17,532 nt of DNA, taken from positions 1 to 17,532 of the forward strand of contig JAZOCU010000049.1 in assembly GCA_045596625.1 (NCBI GenBank), given 5' to 3'. The notes beneath the pieces are model-generated. The model ran no database searches, was not told the DNA's origin, and saw nothing but the letters and a program-made list of their open reading frames with translations. Made by a program: the position numbers and the translations under genes. Positions 1 to 6,484 of this stretch are shown piece after piece; position 1 is the stretch's first letter; every line of letters starts with the position of its first letter. Origin of the DNA: Firm-04 sp045596625 (GTDB lineage Bacteria > Bacillota > Clostridia > Oscillospirales > Ruminococcaceae).

Positions 1-5
1 AGAAA

Positions 6-38
6 GGGGAGGGCGCTTACCGCCGTGACAAGCACGGC
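6..38. repeat. 33-nt direct repeat with stem-loop, copy 1
   Basis: This 33-nt stretch recurs without mismatch at 212-244. Its 3' half folds as a hairpin: GCCGTG (22-27), loop ACAAG, CACGGC (33-38). It lies in a gene-free region. The sequences after the two copies differ, so the 33 nt form a discrete module. Confidence 0.85.
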
Positions 39-85
39 TTCGCTTATCTCCCCTTCCTCTTAAGGTTCCCCCTTCCGATCCCCTT

Positions 86-198
86 CCGTTATCTCCATCC
101 CCTCTGTTTTGGCTCCCATCACAACCAAATAATCCGATAAGTTTCCGTTGCTCAATAGAGGGAAGGGAGTCAAGGAAAAGGGGGCACGGGGGAGAAAC
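86..198 (+). repeat. 113-nt dispersed intergenic repeat, left copy
   Basis: The reverse complement of this segment recurs at 16995-17107, also 113 nt long and about 90% identical by eye, with two compensating one-base gaps. The best-conserved half covers 138-198. The segment has strong purine/pyrimidine strand bias (runs of CCCCTTCC and GGGAAGGG). It carries no convincing gene, and a short minus-strand reading frame across it (60-350) is rejected. It looks like a dispersed intergenic element, not a mobile gene. Confidence 0.8.
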
Positions 199-211
199 CA
201 AAAGAGGGAAG

Positions 212-244
212 GGGGAGGGCGCTTACCGCCGTGACAAGCACGGC
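212..244. repeat. 33-nt direct repeat with stem-loop, copy 2
   Basis: This is identical to 6-38, with the same hairpin: GCCGTG (228-233), loop ACAAG, CACGGC (239-244). The bases just before it (197-220) also resemble the reverse complement of 17108-17128, so the right-hand element carries part of this module without the hairpin. Confidence 0.85.
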
Positions 245-286
245 AGTGCTTCAAAAATCCCGATAATGGCATCAAAAATCCTGTGG

Positions 287-305
287 GTTTCTTTGAAAAA
301 GAAAC
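287..305. other. Perfect 8-bp stem-loop in the gene-free left region
   Basis: GTTTCTTT (287-294) and AAAGAAAC (298-305) pair around a 3-nt loop. No T-run follows, so it is not a standard terminator. From here to the promoter at 391 the sequence is AT-rich and I see no gene. Confidence 0.5.
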
Positions 306-390
306 GAAAAATGAATCGATTTTTGTCGCTTTGCATAGAGATATTGGCAAATTGCACGAAAATTATGCAAAATATTGTACGATATGTATC

Positions 391-419
391 TTGAAATTGA
401 GGATGATTTATGTTATCAT
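391..419 (+). promoter_or_regulatory. SigA-type promoter for the DivIVA-like gene
   Basis: TTGAAA (391-396), a 17-nt spacer and TATCAT (414-419) make a good housekeeping promoter. Transcription would start near 426, leaving a leader of about 150 nt before the ATG at 577. Confidence 0.7.
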
Positions 420-425
420 AAAGAA

Positions 426-576
426 GTTAAAGAGTACGGAGCATCTGTTAGGATGAAGTGTGTCACGGATCGGATCCGCTAACGATCTGCGATGCGCAAG
501 GAGTGCCTTCCTCATGACAGCGCTCGATACGCTGTTACCCTAAAATATTTTTCAAGCGGAGAAATGGAGCGAAATT
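426..576 (+). promoter_or_regulatory. Structured 5' leader of the DivIVA-like gene
   Basis: Several helices can be drawn: GCATC (441-445) with GATGC (491-495); GTTAG (447-451) with CTAAC (479-483); CGGAT (466-470) with ATCCG (474-478); AAGG (498-501) with CCTT (506-509); ACAGCG (517-522) with CGCTGT (530-535). The third helix abuts the second, giving a stacked arm. No riboswitch class was recognised. A regulatory leader or processed small RNA is possible, but the fold was made by eye. Confidence 0.45.
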
Positions 577-2010
577 ATGGATCAGCCAACAGTATTAAGA
601 ACCACAAAAATCGGTAATGGATTTATCAAAGAAGACGTGTTAGCTTATGTTGATGAACTGAATTCTAAGATTTATGCGCTTGAGGAAGAGCGCGATGAGC
701 TGAAGGAAAAAATCGCTTCCGGCGGCGGCGGCAGTGACGAGGCCATGAAGGAATATGAAGCTGAGCTGTCTCGACTGCGCGGTGAGCTGGGTACGACCAA
801 GAATCAGCTGCGTGCAGCACAGGATGAACTGAAGAACCGTCCCGTGATCGATGGCAACGGTGACGGCGTGATATCCACAGAGGAACTCGACAAGGCAAAG
901 CAGGATCTTGAAAATATGGCTGCTGATCTTACACAGGCAAGAGAGCAGAACGATAGCCTGACTACACAGGTCGAGGCACTGAAAACCGATGTAGAGCGAC
1001 TGACCGGCGAGAATGCATCTTTGCGTTCCGACCTCAGTGAAGCCGCTGCACAGGCAGTATCCGGCAGCGCAGATGCTGCTGCTGTCGCTGAGCTGCAGAA
1101 AAAAGTGGATGATGCCAATGATGAGATCGAGTCTCTGAAGGCAGAGCTGGCTGCAAAGGATTCCATGCTGGATGAGCAGTCTGCCCTTTCCAATGAGAAC
1201 GATCTGCAGAAGATCGCAGAATGCGAGGCACAGCTTGCCGAAAAAGATAAGCAGATCGCAGATCTGGAAGCAAAGATCGCCGATCTGCAGGAGAATGCCG
1301 GTGAGCCGGATATGGATATGAGCGCTCTGTTCATGGAGGCTCAGATGACCGCCAAGAAGCTCAAGAGCGAAGCTAAGAACAATGCCGATAAGATCCTGAA
1401 GGATGCCAAGGAGCAGGCTGAGAGCATTGTTTCCGAGGCAAATGCACAGGCTGAATCTACCATTGAGAATGCCAATCAGCAGGCACAGCAGACCATTTCC
1501 AGTGCCAATGAGCAGGCAGATGCTACCATTTCTCATGCCAACGATGAGGCAGACCGCAAGCTCACTGCTGCGGAGGAGCGTGCTACCAAGACCGTTTCCG
1601 ATGCGGAAGAGCGTGTTCGTACCTCTCTGGAGGATGCCGATCGTCGTACAAAGATGAGCACCGATACAGCACGTACAGTACGTGCTCTGCTGCGCAGCGA
1701 AATCGACGGTGTATCCAAGAAGTTCAACGAGATCGCTTTGATCCTCGAGAACCTTTCCGAGCAGGCAAACAGCCGTCTGTCTGAGGCAAAGACAGTGATT
1801 TCCGAGGCTCGCACCACAGTGACCGATGGTGAGGATCTGCCTACCTTCGACAGCTTTGATGCCGTTGCTTCCAAGAGCTTCAGCAAGGTTTCCGGCAGCA
1901 GCGATGATGCCGGTGAAAGCCGCGGCGGTGCCAAGAAGAATGCCAGCTTCGAGTTTAATTTCGATGATCTGGCACAGAATGCCGGCGATGGTTCCGATGG
2001 CTGGAGCTGA
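577..2010 (+). CDS. DivIVA-like coiled-coil protein with EF-hand loop and 11-residue repeats
   Basis: This is a 477-residue acidic, cytoplasmic, almost wholly helical protein. Residues 8-50 resemble the DivIVA/GpsB N-terminal module (phenylalanine-containing turn, then KEDVLAYVDEL and a heptad coil). Residues 52-245 are long coiled coil. They are interrupted at 92-103 by a textbook EF-hand loop (D-G-N-G-D-G-V-I-S-T-E-E). Residues 255-375 are eleven consecutive 11-residue units, almost all starting with Ala, a hendecad coil as in stalk proteins. The last 80 residues are low-complexity (Ser, Asp, Gly) and end in an acidic, aromatic tail. The start is supported by GGAG upstream (567-570) and by the leader promoter. 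It is probably a cell-pole, division or envelope scaffold by analogy with DivIVA; that role is inferred. A 504-residue frame on the opposite strand is a shadow. Confidence 0.85.
   Translation: MDQPTVLRTTKIGNGFIKEDVLAYVDELNSKIYALEEERDELKEKIASGGGGSDEAMKEYEAELSRLRGELGTTKNQLRAAQDELKNRPVIDGNGDGVISTEELDKAKQDLENMAADLTQAREQNDSLTTQVEALKTDVERLTGENASLRSDLSEAAAQAVSGSADAAAVAELQKKVDDANDEIESLKAELAAKDSMLDEQSALSNENDLQKIAECEAQLAEKDKQIADLEAKIADLQENAGEPDMDMSALFMEAQMTAKKLKSEAKNNADKILKDAKEQAESIVSEANAQAESTIENANQQAQQTISSANEQADATISHANDEADRKLTAAEERATKTVSDAEERVRTSLEDADRRTKMSTDTARTVRALLRSEIDGVSKKFNEIALILENLSEQANSRLSEAKTVISEARTTVTDGEDLPTFDSFDAVASKSFSKVSGSSDDAGESRGGAKKNASFEFNFDDLAQNAGDGSDGWS
850..885 (+). other. EF-hand calcium-binding loop inside the coiled coil
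   Basis: Codons 92-103 encode a 12-residue loop with D at 1, N at 3, D at 5, G at 6, I at 8 and E at 12, matching the EF-hand consensus at every liganding position. Dockerins use similar loops, but only one loop is present and no dockerin helix pattern follows. Confidence 0.75.
1339..1701 (+). repeat. Eleven 33-nt (11-residue) hendecad repeats in coding sequence
   Basis: Residues 255-375 divide without gaps into eleven units of 11 residues, e.g. AKEQAESIVSE, ANAQAESTIEN and ANQQAQQTISS. Ala occupies position 1 of every unit. The nucleotide sequence is diverged between units, so this is an old protein-level repeat and not a fresh DNA duplication. Confidence 0.85.
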
Positions 2011-2016
2011 TCGGAT

Positions 2017-2589
2017 ATGACCTATCATCTGACGACCGAAGAGCTTCCGAAGATCGTGCGGGAACAGCAATTGCTGCGCGCCGGTGATCGTGTGATTCTC
2101 TCCGGAACCGTATATACCGCACGAGATGCGGCACATAAGCGAATCAAAGCGCAAATGGAGGAAAAGGGCGTCAATGGCGTCCCTTTTCCTTTGCAGGACG
2201 CTGTGGTATATTTTGCAGGCCCTACTGCAGCACCGCCCGGAAAACCCATCGGTGCCTGCGGACCGACGACCTCCAGCCGGATGGATCCCTATTCACCGCT
2301 GCTGCTGGATGCCGGTCTTTTGGCGATGATCGGCAAGGGCGAACGCAGTCAGGCGGTTTGTGATGCGATCATCCGTAATCGGGGCGTGTATTTCTGCGCT
2401 GTGGGCGGTGCCGGTGCGCTGGCCGCTGCACATATCACCCAATGTGAGGTCATTGCCTATCCGGAGCTTGGCTGCGAATCGGTGAAAAAGCTGACCTTTG
2501 ATGCGTTTCCGCTGCTGGTGACCATTGATTCCCATGGCGGCAATCTGTTTACAGAAGGACGTGCTCTCTACGAAAGTACGGATCGGTAA
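2017..2589 (+). CDS. Class I fumarate hydratase / tartrate dehydratase-type beta subunit
   Basis: This 190-residue protein has the usual length and motifs of the beta (C-terminal) part of iron-sulfur fumarases. These include LRAGDRVILSGTVYTARDAAH near the N-terminus, GPTTSSRMDPYSP (82-94), the GGAGALAA segment (130-137) and AYPELGCESVKK (148-158). In this family the alpha subunit carries the [4Fe-4S] cluster, and the two parts together interconvert fumarate and malate (or act on tartrate). No alpha subunit is in the window. The gene starts 6 nt after the DivIVA-like gene and has a weak ribosome site, so it is probably cotranscribed or translationally coupled with it. Its partner must be encoded elsewhere, or the protein works alone. 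Tartrate versus fumarate use cannot be told from this subunit. Confidence 0.85.
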   Translation: MTYHLTTEELPKIVREQQLLRAGDRVILSGTVYTARDAAHKRIKAQMEEKGVNGVPFPLQDAVVYFAGPTAAPPGKPIGACGPTTSSRMDPYSPLLLDAGLLAMIGKGERSQAVCDAIIRNRGVYFCAVGGAGALAAAHITQCEVIAYPELGCESVKKLTFDAFPLLVTIDSHGGNLFTEGRALYESTDR

Positions 2590-2681
2590 GAAAATTCTTG
2601 TGATAACCGCCAAAAAACAGATTGGCAAATTATGAAAAACGACAGTTTCCCGTTCGAGATTCATAAAATATTAAAAAATAC

Positions 2682-2710
2682 TTGACAAAATATCGTTTTT
2701 CGCTTATGAT
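2682..2710 (+). promoter_or_regulatory. Strong SigA-type promoter for the sigma-factor gene
   Basis: TTGACA (2682-2687), a 17-nt spacer and TATGAT (2705-2710) form a near-consensus promoter. No clear terminator follows the fumarase gene at 2589. The roughly 130-nt leader contains a CATTGG/CCAATG stem (2730-2735 with 2753-2758). Confidence 0.8.
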
Positions 2711-2844
2711 TAAAGAGTCGAGGCGTGTCCATTGGTATGGAGTTCTGCTGTGCCAATGTCTGCGCTGCGATGGTGCGAATTGTGATCCGAAACAAAGCAT
2801 TCCGGTGATTGGTTTGTGGACAAACGGAGGAGGATTTCCTGCAT

Positions 2845-3471
2845 ATGCAGCCGATTTATGATACTTCTCTATGTGAAGCCACAGATGAAATGCTGGTTGC
2901 AATGCTGCCGGATCATCGCTTTGCGTTCCATGAGCTGCTCAGACGGTATGAGCGACTGGTTTACCATGTTGCCAACGGTCTGGCTGCCAATCCGCAGGAT
3001 GCGGAGGACTTTGCGGAGGAGGGCCTGTTGGGGCTCGTTGCCGCAGCCGCCGCCTATACGGAGGAGCATAAGGCATCGTTTCGTACCTTTGCGACGGTGT
3101 GTATCCGCAACCGGATCCGCAACGCCTATGCAAAAATACCAAGGGAACATGGCGGAAATGCCGGACTGATCCCGTTATCCATTGAGGATTCGGAGGAGGA
3201 TACTCTGGCACAGCTTTGTGATCCCGATGGCTCTCCTGAGACAATATTTTTGCAGAAGGAGCGTGTGTCGGAGCTGTATCGGGAAATGGCCGATGTGCTG
3301 ACAAAACAGGAGATGGAGATCTTTTGCCTGTATGTGAGCGACCATTCCTATGCTGCGATCGCATCGAAGCTTGAGATCTCCGTAAAATCCGTGGACAATG
3401 CGATTCAGCGTGCCCGACGGAAGCTCCGAGCTGTCTGGAGCAGGCCATCCGACAGTGGATCCACTGACTGA
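2845..3471 (+). CDS. SigH-like sigma-70 family RNA polymerase sigma factor
   Basis: This is a 208-residue sigma factor with region 2 at about 27-97 (YERLVYHVANGL, DAEDFAEEGLLGLVAAA, FRTFATVCIRNRI). Region 4 is at about 148-197 (LTKQEMEIFCLYV, YAAIASKLEISVKSVDNAIQRARRKL). There is no region 3 domain. The KSVDNAIQR helix and the overall layout match the SigH/SpoVAE-era group, which in Bacillus controls the shift to stationary phase and sporulation. The ATG at 2845 was chosen because GGAGGAGG (2826-2833) sits 11 nt ahead. An in-frame TTG at 2809 has no ribosome site. A strong promoter lies upstream. Sigma-factor identity is firm; the exact SigH orthology is likely but not proven. Confidence 0.85.
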   Translation: MQPIYDTSLCEATDEMLVAMLPDHRFAFHELLRRYERLVYHVANGLAANPQDAEDFAEEGLLGLVAAAAAYTEEHKASFRTFATVCIRNRIRNAYAKIPREHGGNAGLIPLSIEDSEEDTLAQLCDPDGSPETIFLQKERVSELYREMADVLTKQEMEIFCLYVSDHSYAAIASKLEISVKSVDNAIQRARRKLRAVWSRPSDSGSTD

Positions 3472-3482
3472 TGGCGGCATGA

Positions 3483-3712
3483 CAGTGCTTATCTAAGGCT
3501 CTGTGTGACAGAACAACGCAGAATTGACCGTGGCAGCCCGGTTGGCTGCTCCCAAGGGGTGGGGCCATACATAAGGCGACCCTGCATAATATTATGACCC
3601 GGGAGCATTTCTTCCAGCGCGATGCTTGATTTTCTCACCTGCAAACCGCTTTGCTACTAAGGGCTTTGCCCGCAGGCGTTGACAGCAACAGTGATGGCGT
3701 GAAACCGTCCGA
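3483..3712 (+). ncRNA. Candidate structured RNA / long 5' leader before the zinc-ribbon gene
   Basis: The 272 nt between the sigma-factor stop and the ATG at 3744 have no convincing gene but fold well. The helices are TCTGT/ACAGA (3500-3504, 3508-3512), GCAGCC/GGCTGC (3533-3538, 3544-3549), and TCCC/GGGA plus GGGT/ACCC (3550-3553 with 3601-3604, 3557-3560 with 3597-3600, separated by an AAG bulge). Further helices are CCTGC/GCAGG (3638-3642, 3672-3676) and GGGC-TTT-GCCC (3661-3671). A perfect palindrome CATAAT-ATTATG (3585-3596) lies inside the main arm. I could not assign a known family. The 5' and 3' ends are estimates, and no clear promoter was seen. Confidence 0.5.
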
Positions 3713-3743
3713 GGTCCAAAAAACGAAAAGCGAGGAAAAAACA

Positions 3744-4022
3744 ATGTACGAAGACAGAACCTTAGTATGCAACGAATGCGGACAGGAGTTCACATTCACC
3801 GCCGGTGAGCAGGAGTTCTATGCAGAGAAGGGATTCGCAAACGATCCCAAGAAGTGCAAGGCTTGCCGTGATGCACGCAAGAATGCCGGCAAGACTGAGC
3901 GTGAGATGTTCACTGCTACTTGTGCAAGATGCGGCCGCGAGGCAAGAGTACCGTTCCGTCCCAAGGAGGATCGTGACGTATTCTGCAGCGAGTGCTATGC
4001 ACAGATGAAGAACGAGCAGTAA
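3744..4022 (+). CDS. Small double zinc-ribbon protein
   Basis: This 92-residue protein has two four-cysteine sites: C9-x2-C12 with C38-x2-C41, and C60-x2-C63 with C81-x2-C84. The first half (LVCNECGQEF, GEQEFYAEKGF, DPKKCKACRDARKN) matches the probable zinc-ribbon family common in clostridia. The second half repeats the theme (TCARCGREARVPFRP, FCSECYAQ). The ATG at 3744 follows GCGAGGAAA and begins the conserved part; an upstream in-frame extension from 3651 runs through the structured RNA and is not believed. The family is widespread but its function is not established; nucleic-acid or ribosome binding is plausible. Terminator at 4044. Confidence 0.85.
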   Translation: MYEDRTLVCNECGQEFTFTAGEQEFYAEKGFANDPKKCKACRDARKNAGKTEREMFTATCARCGREARVPFRPKEDRDVFCSECYAQMKNEQ

Positions 4023-4043
4023 TTTTCTCATTCTGCCATACAA

Positions 4044-4076
4044 AAAAAGCGCGGCCGGAAACGGACTGCGCTTTTT
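4044..4076 (+). terminator. Intrinsic terminator after the zinc-ribbon gene
   Basis: AAAAAGCGC (4044-4052) pairs with GCGCTTTTT (4068-4076). The loop holds a smaller CCG-GAAA-CGG hairpin with a GNRA tetraloop. The A and T runs on both sides allow termination on either strand. Confidence 0.85.
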
Positions 4077-4137
4077 CATCGTTTGAATAATACCATCGCA
4101 GCAGGTTATGCTAGCGATGAGAAAGGATGTGTTTTGC

Positions 4138-4338
4138 ATGGAAATCACAAAGAATACCATTATCGGTGAGATTCTGGATGCGGATCCTTCTACTGCGCCC
4201 TATTTCCTGGAAATGGGAATGCACTGTCTGGGTTGTCCCTCTGCAAGAGGCGAGTCTCTGGGCGATGCTTGCGCAGTTCATGGCGTGGATGCCGATGCAC
4301 TTGTGGCAAAGCTCAATGCACATATGGCAGACAAGTGA
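4138..4338 (+). CDS. DUF1858 (redox-disulfide) domain protein
   Basis: This 66-residue single-domain protein carries the DUF1858 signature, with TIIGEILDADPSTAPYFLE followed by GMHCLGCPSARGESLGDAC. The cysteine pair C30-x2-C33 and C45 are the probable redox or metal ligands. The domain is found alone or fused to ScdA/RIC-type and hybrid-cluster-associated proteins, where a redox role is suspected. The ATG at 4138 has AAAGGA 10 nt ahead. The in-frame ATG at 4108 lacks a good ribosome site. It sits between two terminators, so it may be a monocistronic unit; no strong promoter was seen in the 60 nt between the upstream terminator and the start. Confidence 0.85.
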   Translation: MEITKNTIIGEILDADPSTAPYFLEMGMHCLGCPSARGESLGDACAVHGVDADALVAKLNAHMADK

Positions 4339-4342
4339 TTTG

Positions 4343-4379
4343 AAAAAGGTCGTATTTCCTAGGGAATACGGCCTTTTTT
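4343..4379 (+). terminator. Intrinsic terminator after the DUF1858 gene
   Basis: A long stem, AAAAAGGTCGTATT with AATACGGCCTTTTTT (one G-U pair), encloses a short loop and ends in a T-run. Confidence 0.9.
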
Positions 4380-4391
4380 CTTTGTCTGTGC

Positions 4392-4421
4392 TTGACAAGC
4401 CCATGGAAAATATGGTATACT
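4392..4421 (+). promoter_or_regulatory. SigA-type promoter for the DUF4317 gene
   Basis: TTGACA (4392-4397), an 18-nt spacer with an upstream TATGG element, and TATACT (4416-4421). It lies just after the preceding terminator, so the DUF4317 gene is its own unit. Confidence 0.8.
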
Positions 4422-4461
4422 GTATCTTACAAATTGTTCGCAAAAAGGAATGGAGTATACT

Positions 4462-5628
4462 ATGAATCGCAAAGAAATGACCGAGCTGAGAAACCATTTC
4501 GGACCGGAAGCTAAGTATTTTACAATGGAGCGTGTGCTCACTGCATTTGTGGATTGTGAGCGTACTGTGCGCGGACTCTGCCTGCGTCCTTTTCATAAGA
4601 TCACTGAGCCGGAAGCCGATATTTTATTTGAAACCATGAAGAAGGTGCTGAATCCTGCCATGGGAAAAGCCACGGCGGAGCTTGCCTTCCGCAGATTGGA
4701 ATATGTCGAGGGCAGTCCGCAGGATCTGCTTTCCTCGGTGCTTGCCTGCGAGCTGAAGGATGAGGAAACCGTAATGCGCTTTCTCACAAGACTTGCCGAG
4801 GCAATGGATTCCGAGGAATCCTATGCAGTGCTTGCCGCCTATTGTCAATATGCAGTACCCCGGAAAAACAGTATGGATGAGGACGATGAAAATGCAGATG
4901 GCGTATTTCGTTATCTGGTTACGGCGATCTGTCCTGTGGGAAAAGCGGAAAGTACGCTGGTATATGATACCTTCGATGATGAGATCCTGCGGCAGGAAAG
5001 CAAAAATGCAATCATCAGCAAGGCGCCCTCGGATGGCTTTTTGTTCCCTGCATTTACCGATCGCACCGCCGATGTGCATCATGTGATGTATTATACCAAA
5101 ACGCCCAATCAGCCCAATGCCAATCTGGTGGAGAGCTTCCTCGGCTGTGAGACCGAAGCTTCCATCGATTTCGAGCAGGACAGCATGAAGCAGGTCATGC
5201 AGGAGATCTTAGGGGATGATCTGACCTATGAGACAGTCACCACCGTCAACGAAAAGCTCAATCACATCGTTGCAAAGAATAAAACCGATGAGGCACCCAC
5301 AGAGCTGACCGGTCATGTGCTCCATCGGATGCTGGAGGATGCCGGTGTGCCGGAGGAGAAGCTTGCCCGTACCGAGGAGGTCTTTCGGGAATGCGTCGGC
5401 ACTACGCTGAAGCCCGAACGGCTGGTGCAGCCGAAAACCGTCATCCGCACGCCGGAGATCGTTGTCAATGTCAAGAACGATGCCAAGGATAAAGTACATC
5501 TCGAGACCATCAACGGCAGACATTGCATGGTGATCGATCTGGATGAGGCGATCATTGAGGTCAATGGCTATGCCTTGAAGGTACCCGGCGTTGCAGAGCC
5601 TGCTGCGCTGCTTTCGGATGAAGCCTGA
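4462..5628 (+). CDS. DUF4317 family protein
   Basis: This 388-residue soluble protein is of the DUF4317 family, seen across clostridia and of unknown function. Recognisable landmarks are the N-terminal MNRKEMTELR, a central GSPQDLLSSVLACELKD, TAICPVGKAE, and the family's best-conserved block FLFPAFTDRTADVHHVMYYTK at about residues 193-213. There is no signal peptide or membrane segment. The ATG at 4462 was preferred over 4450 because AAGGA (4445-4449) and GGAG (4452-4455) are better placed for it and because it matches the family N-terminus. It has its own promoter and a strong bidirectional terminator behind it. I cannot assign a role. Confidence 0.85.
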   Translation: MNRKEMTELRNHFGPEAKYFTMERVLTAFVDCERTVRGLCLRPFHKITEPEADILFETMKKVLNPAMGKATAELAFRRLEYVEGSPQDLLSSVLACELKDEETVMRFLTRLAEAMDSEESYAVLAAYCQYAVPRKNSMDEDDENADGVFRYLVTAICPVGKAESTLVYDTFDDEILRQESKNAIISKAPSDGFLFPAFTDRTADVHHVMYYTKTPNQPNANLVESFLGCETEASIDFEQDSMKQVMQEILGDDLTYETVTTVNEKLNHIVAKNKTDEAPTELTGHVLHRMLEDAGVPEEKLARTEEVFRECVGTTLKPERLVQPKTVIRTPEIVVNVKNDAKDKVHLETINGRHCMVIDLDEAIIEVNGYALKVPGVAEPAALLSDEA

Positions 5629-5667
5629 AGCCGGATCGGATCGTACATCTATCATAGGAAAACGAAG

Positions 5668-5705
5668 CCCCACAAGGAAGCAGTCTGTTCCTTGTGGGGT
5701 GCTTT
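5668..5705. terminator. Bidirectional terminator between DUF4317 and trpA
   Basis: A perfect 12-bp stem, CCCCACAAGGAA (5668-5679) with TTCCTTGTGGGG (5688-5699), is followed by TGCTTTT on the plus strand. It is followed by a CTTCGTTTTCC tract on the minus strand. It serves the two convergent units. Confidence 0.9.
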
Positions 5706-5725
5706 TGTAAATGGATATTGGGATT

Positions 5726-6484
5726 TCAGCCTTCTGCCGCAGCAGAGGCAATGGAACGGATGCATTCGCCCACAGCAGCCGCAGTGCAGTCCTGCTGAGC
5801 CATCCGATGCATCAGTGCCGTTTCGGCAATTACACCATCCGCAATGGCGGAAAGCGCATGGAACATGGCAGGATCCTCGCCGCTGTAACCCAGCAAACAG
5901 GGAAGATCTGTGACCTTGCGGATCTGCCCGATGCTTTCCTTGATCTTTTCGATGGCGGGCGGATTGCTGCCGCAAGTGAAATACAAAAAGCCCTCGGCAG
6001 CAGCAGCGATTTTGCCGATGCGCTGCTGAGAAGTCGGTGCCAGCATCGAGATCAGCGGTACGCCATATTGCTGACAGAAGGGGAGAAACTCCTCCTTTTC
6101 CTCAAAGGGAAGATCCGGTACGATCAGACCATCCATGCCGATGGCGGCGCAGGCAGCCAGAAAGCGCTGTGCACCATAGGAGAATATCACATTGGCATAG
6201 GTCATATACAATAGGGGGACAGAGACCTTCTGCCGTAATGCGGCGGCACATTCCAACACCTGATCGGTTGTGACACCACCGCGCAGTGCACGAAGATTGG
6301 CAGCCTGCACCAGAGGCCCTTCTGCGGTGGGATCCGAAAAGGGAATGCCCAGCAGAATGCCGTTTGCACCGTTTTTAACGGCTTCACAGACAAAGGCATC
6401 GGTTGCAGCCAGATCGGGATCGCCGCAGGTCAGGAAGGGAAGCAGACTCTTTTGTGCAGAAAGCTGTGTCAGGCGATTATTCAT
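5726..6484 (-). CDS. trpA: Tryptophan synthase alpha subunit, active site degenerate
   Basis: This 252-residue TIM-barrel protein is clearly of the TrpA family (PFLTCGDPD, GIPFSDPTAEGPLVQ, YMTYANVIFSYG, GLIVPDLPFEEKEEF). TrpA normally splits indole-3-glycerol phosphate into indole and glyceraldehyde 3-phosphate. The catalytic Glu49 (E. coli numbering; usually E-L-G-I-P-F) is Leu44 here, and Asp60 is Glu55. The phosphate-binding loops are also altered. GVTG is replaced by SNPP (173-176), GFGIS by GYSGE (199-203), and the GSA loop by AET (220-222). The frame is intact over the full family length, so this is not a simple pseudogene. It overlaps trpB by 8 nt (ATGAATAA), with GAGGAG ahead. It may act only as an activator of TrpB for indole salvage; that role is inferred. 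Confidence 0.85.
   Translation of the reverse strand: MNNRLTQLSAQKSLLPFLTCGDPDLAATDAFVCEAVKNGANGILLGIPFSDPTAEGPLVQAANLRALRGGVTTDQVLECAAALRQKVSVPLLYMTYANVIFSYGAQRFLAACAAIGMDGLIVPDLPFEEKEEFLPFCQQYGVPLISMLAPTSQQRIGKIAAAAEGFLYFTCGSNPPAIEKIKESIGQIRKVTDLPCLLGYSGEDPAMFHALSAIADGVIAETALMHRMAQQDCTAAAVGECIRSIASAAAEG

Noticed and set aside
6..244. CRISPR-like direct repeats
   Set aside because: There are only two copies, 173 nt apart, with repeat-derived sequence between them and no cas genes.
60..350. 96-residue open frame on the minus strand
   Set aside because: It runs through the dispersed repeat, is Pro/Leu-biased and has no convincing ribosome site.
640..2154. 504-residue open frame on the minus strand
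   Set aside because: It lies antisense to the DivIVA-like gene and is Ile/Leu/Cys-rich low-complexity. It is a by-product of Ala/Glu/Gln-rich repeats on the other strand.
3679..3684. TTGACA as -35 box for the zinc-ribbon gene
   Set aside because: No acceptable -10 box lies 16-18 nt downstream.
5726..6484. trpA as a simple pseudogene
   Set aside because: There is no frameshift or stop, the length is normal, and start coupling to trpB is intact, so it is better read as a diverged but translated protein.
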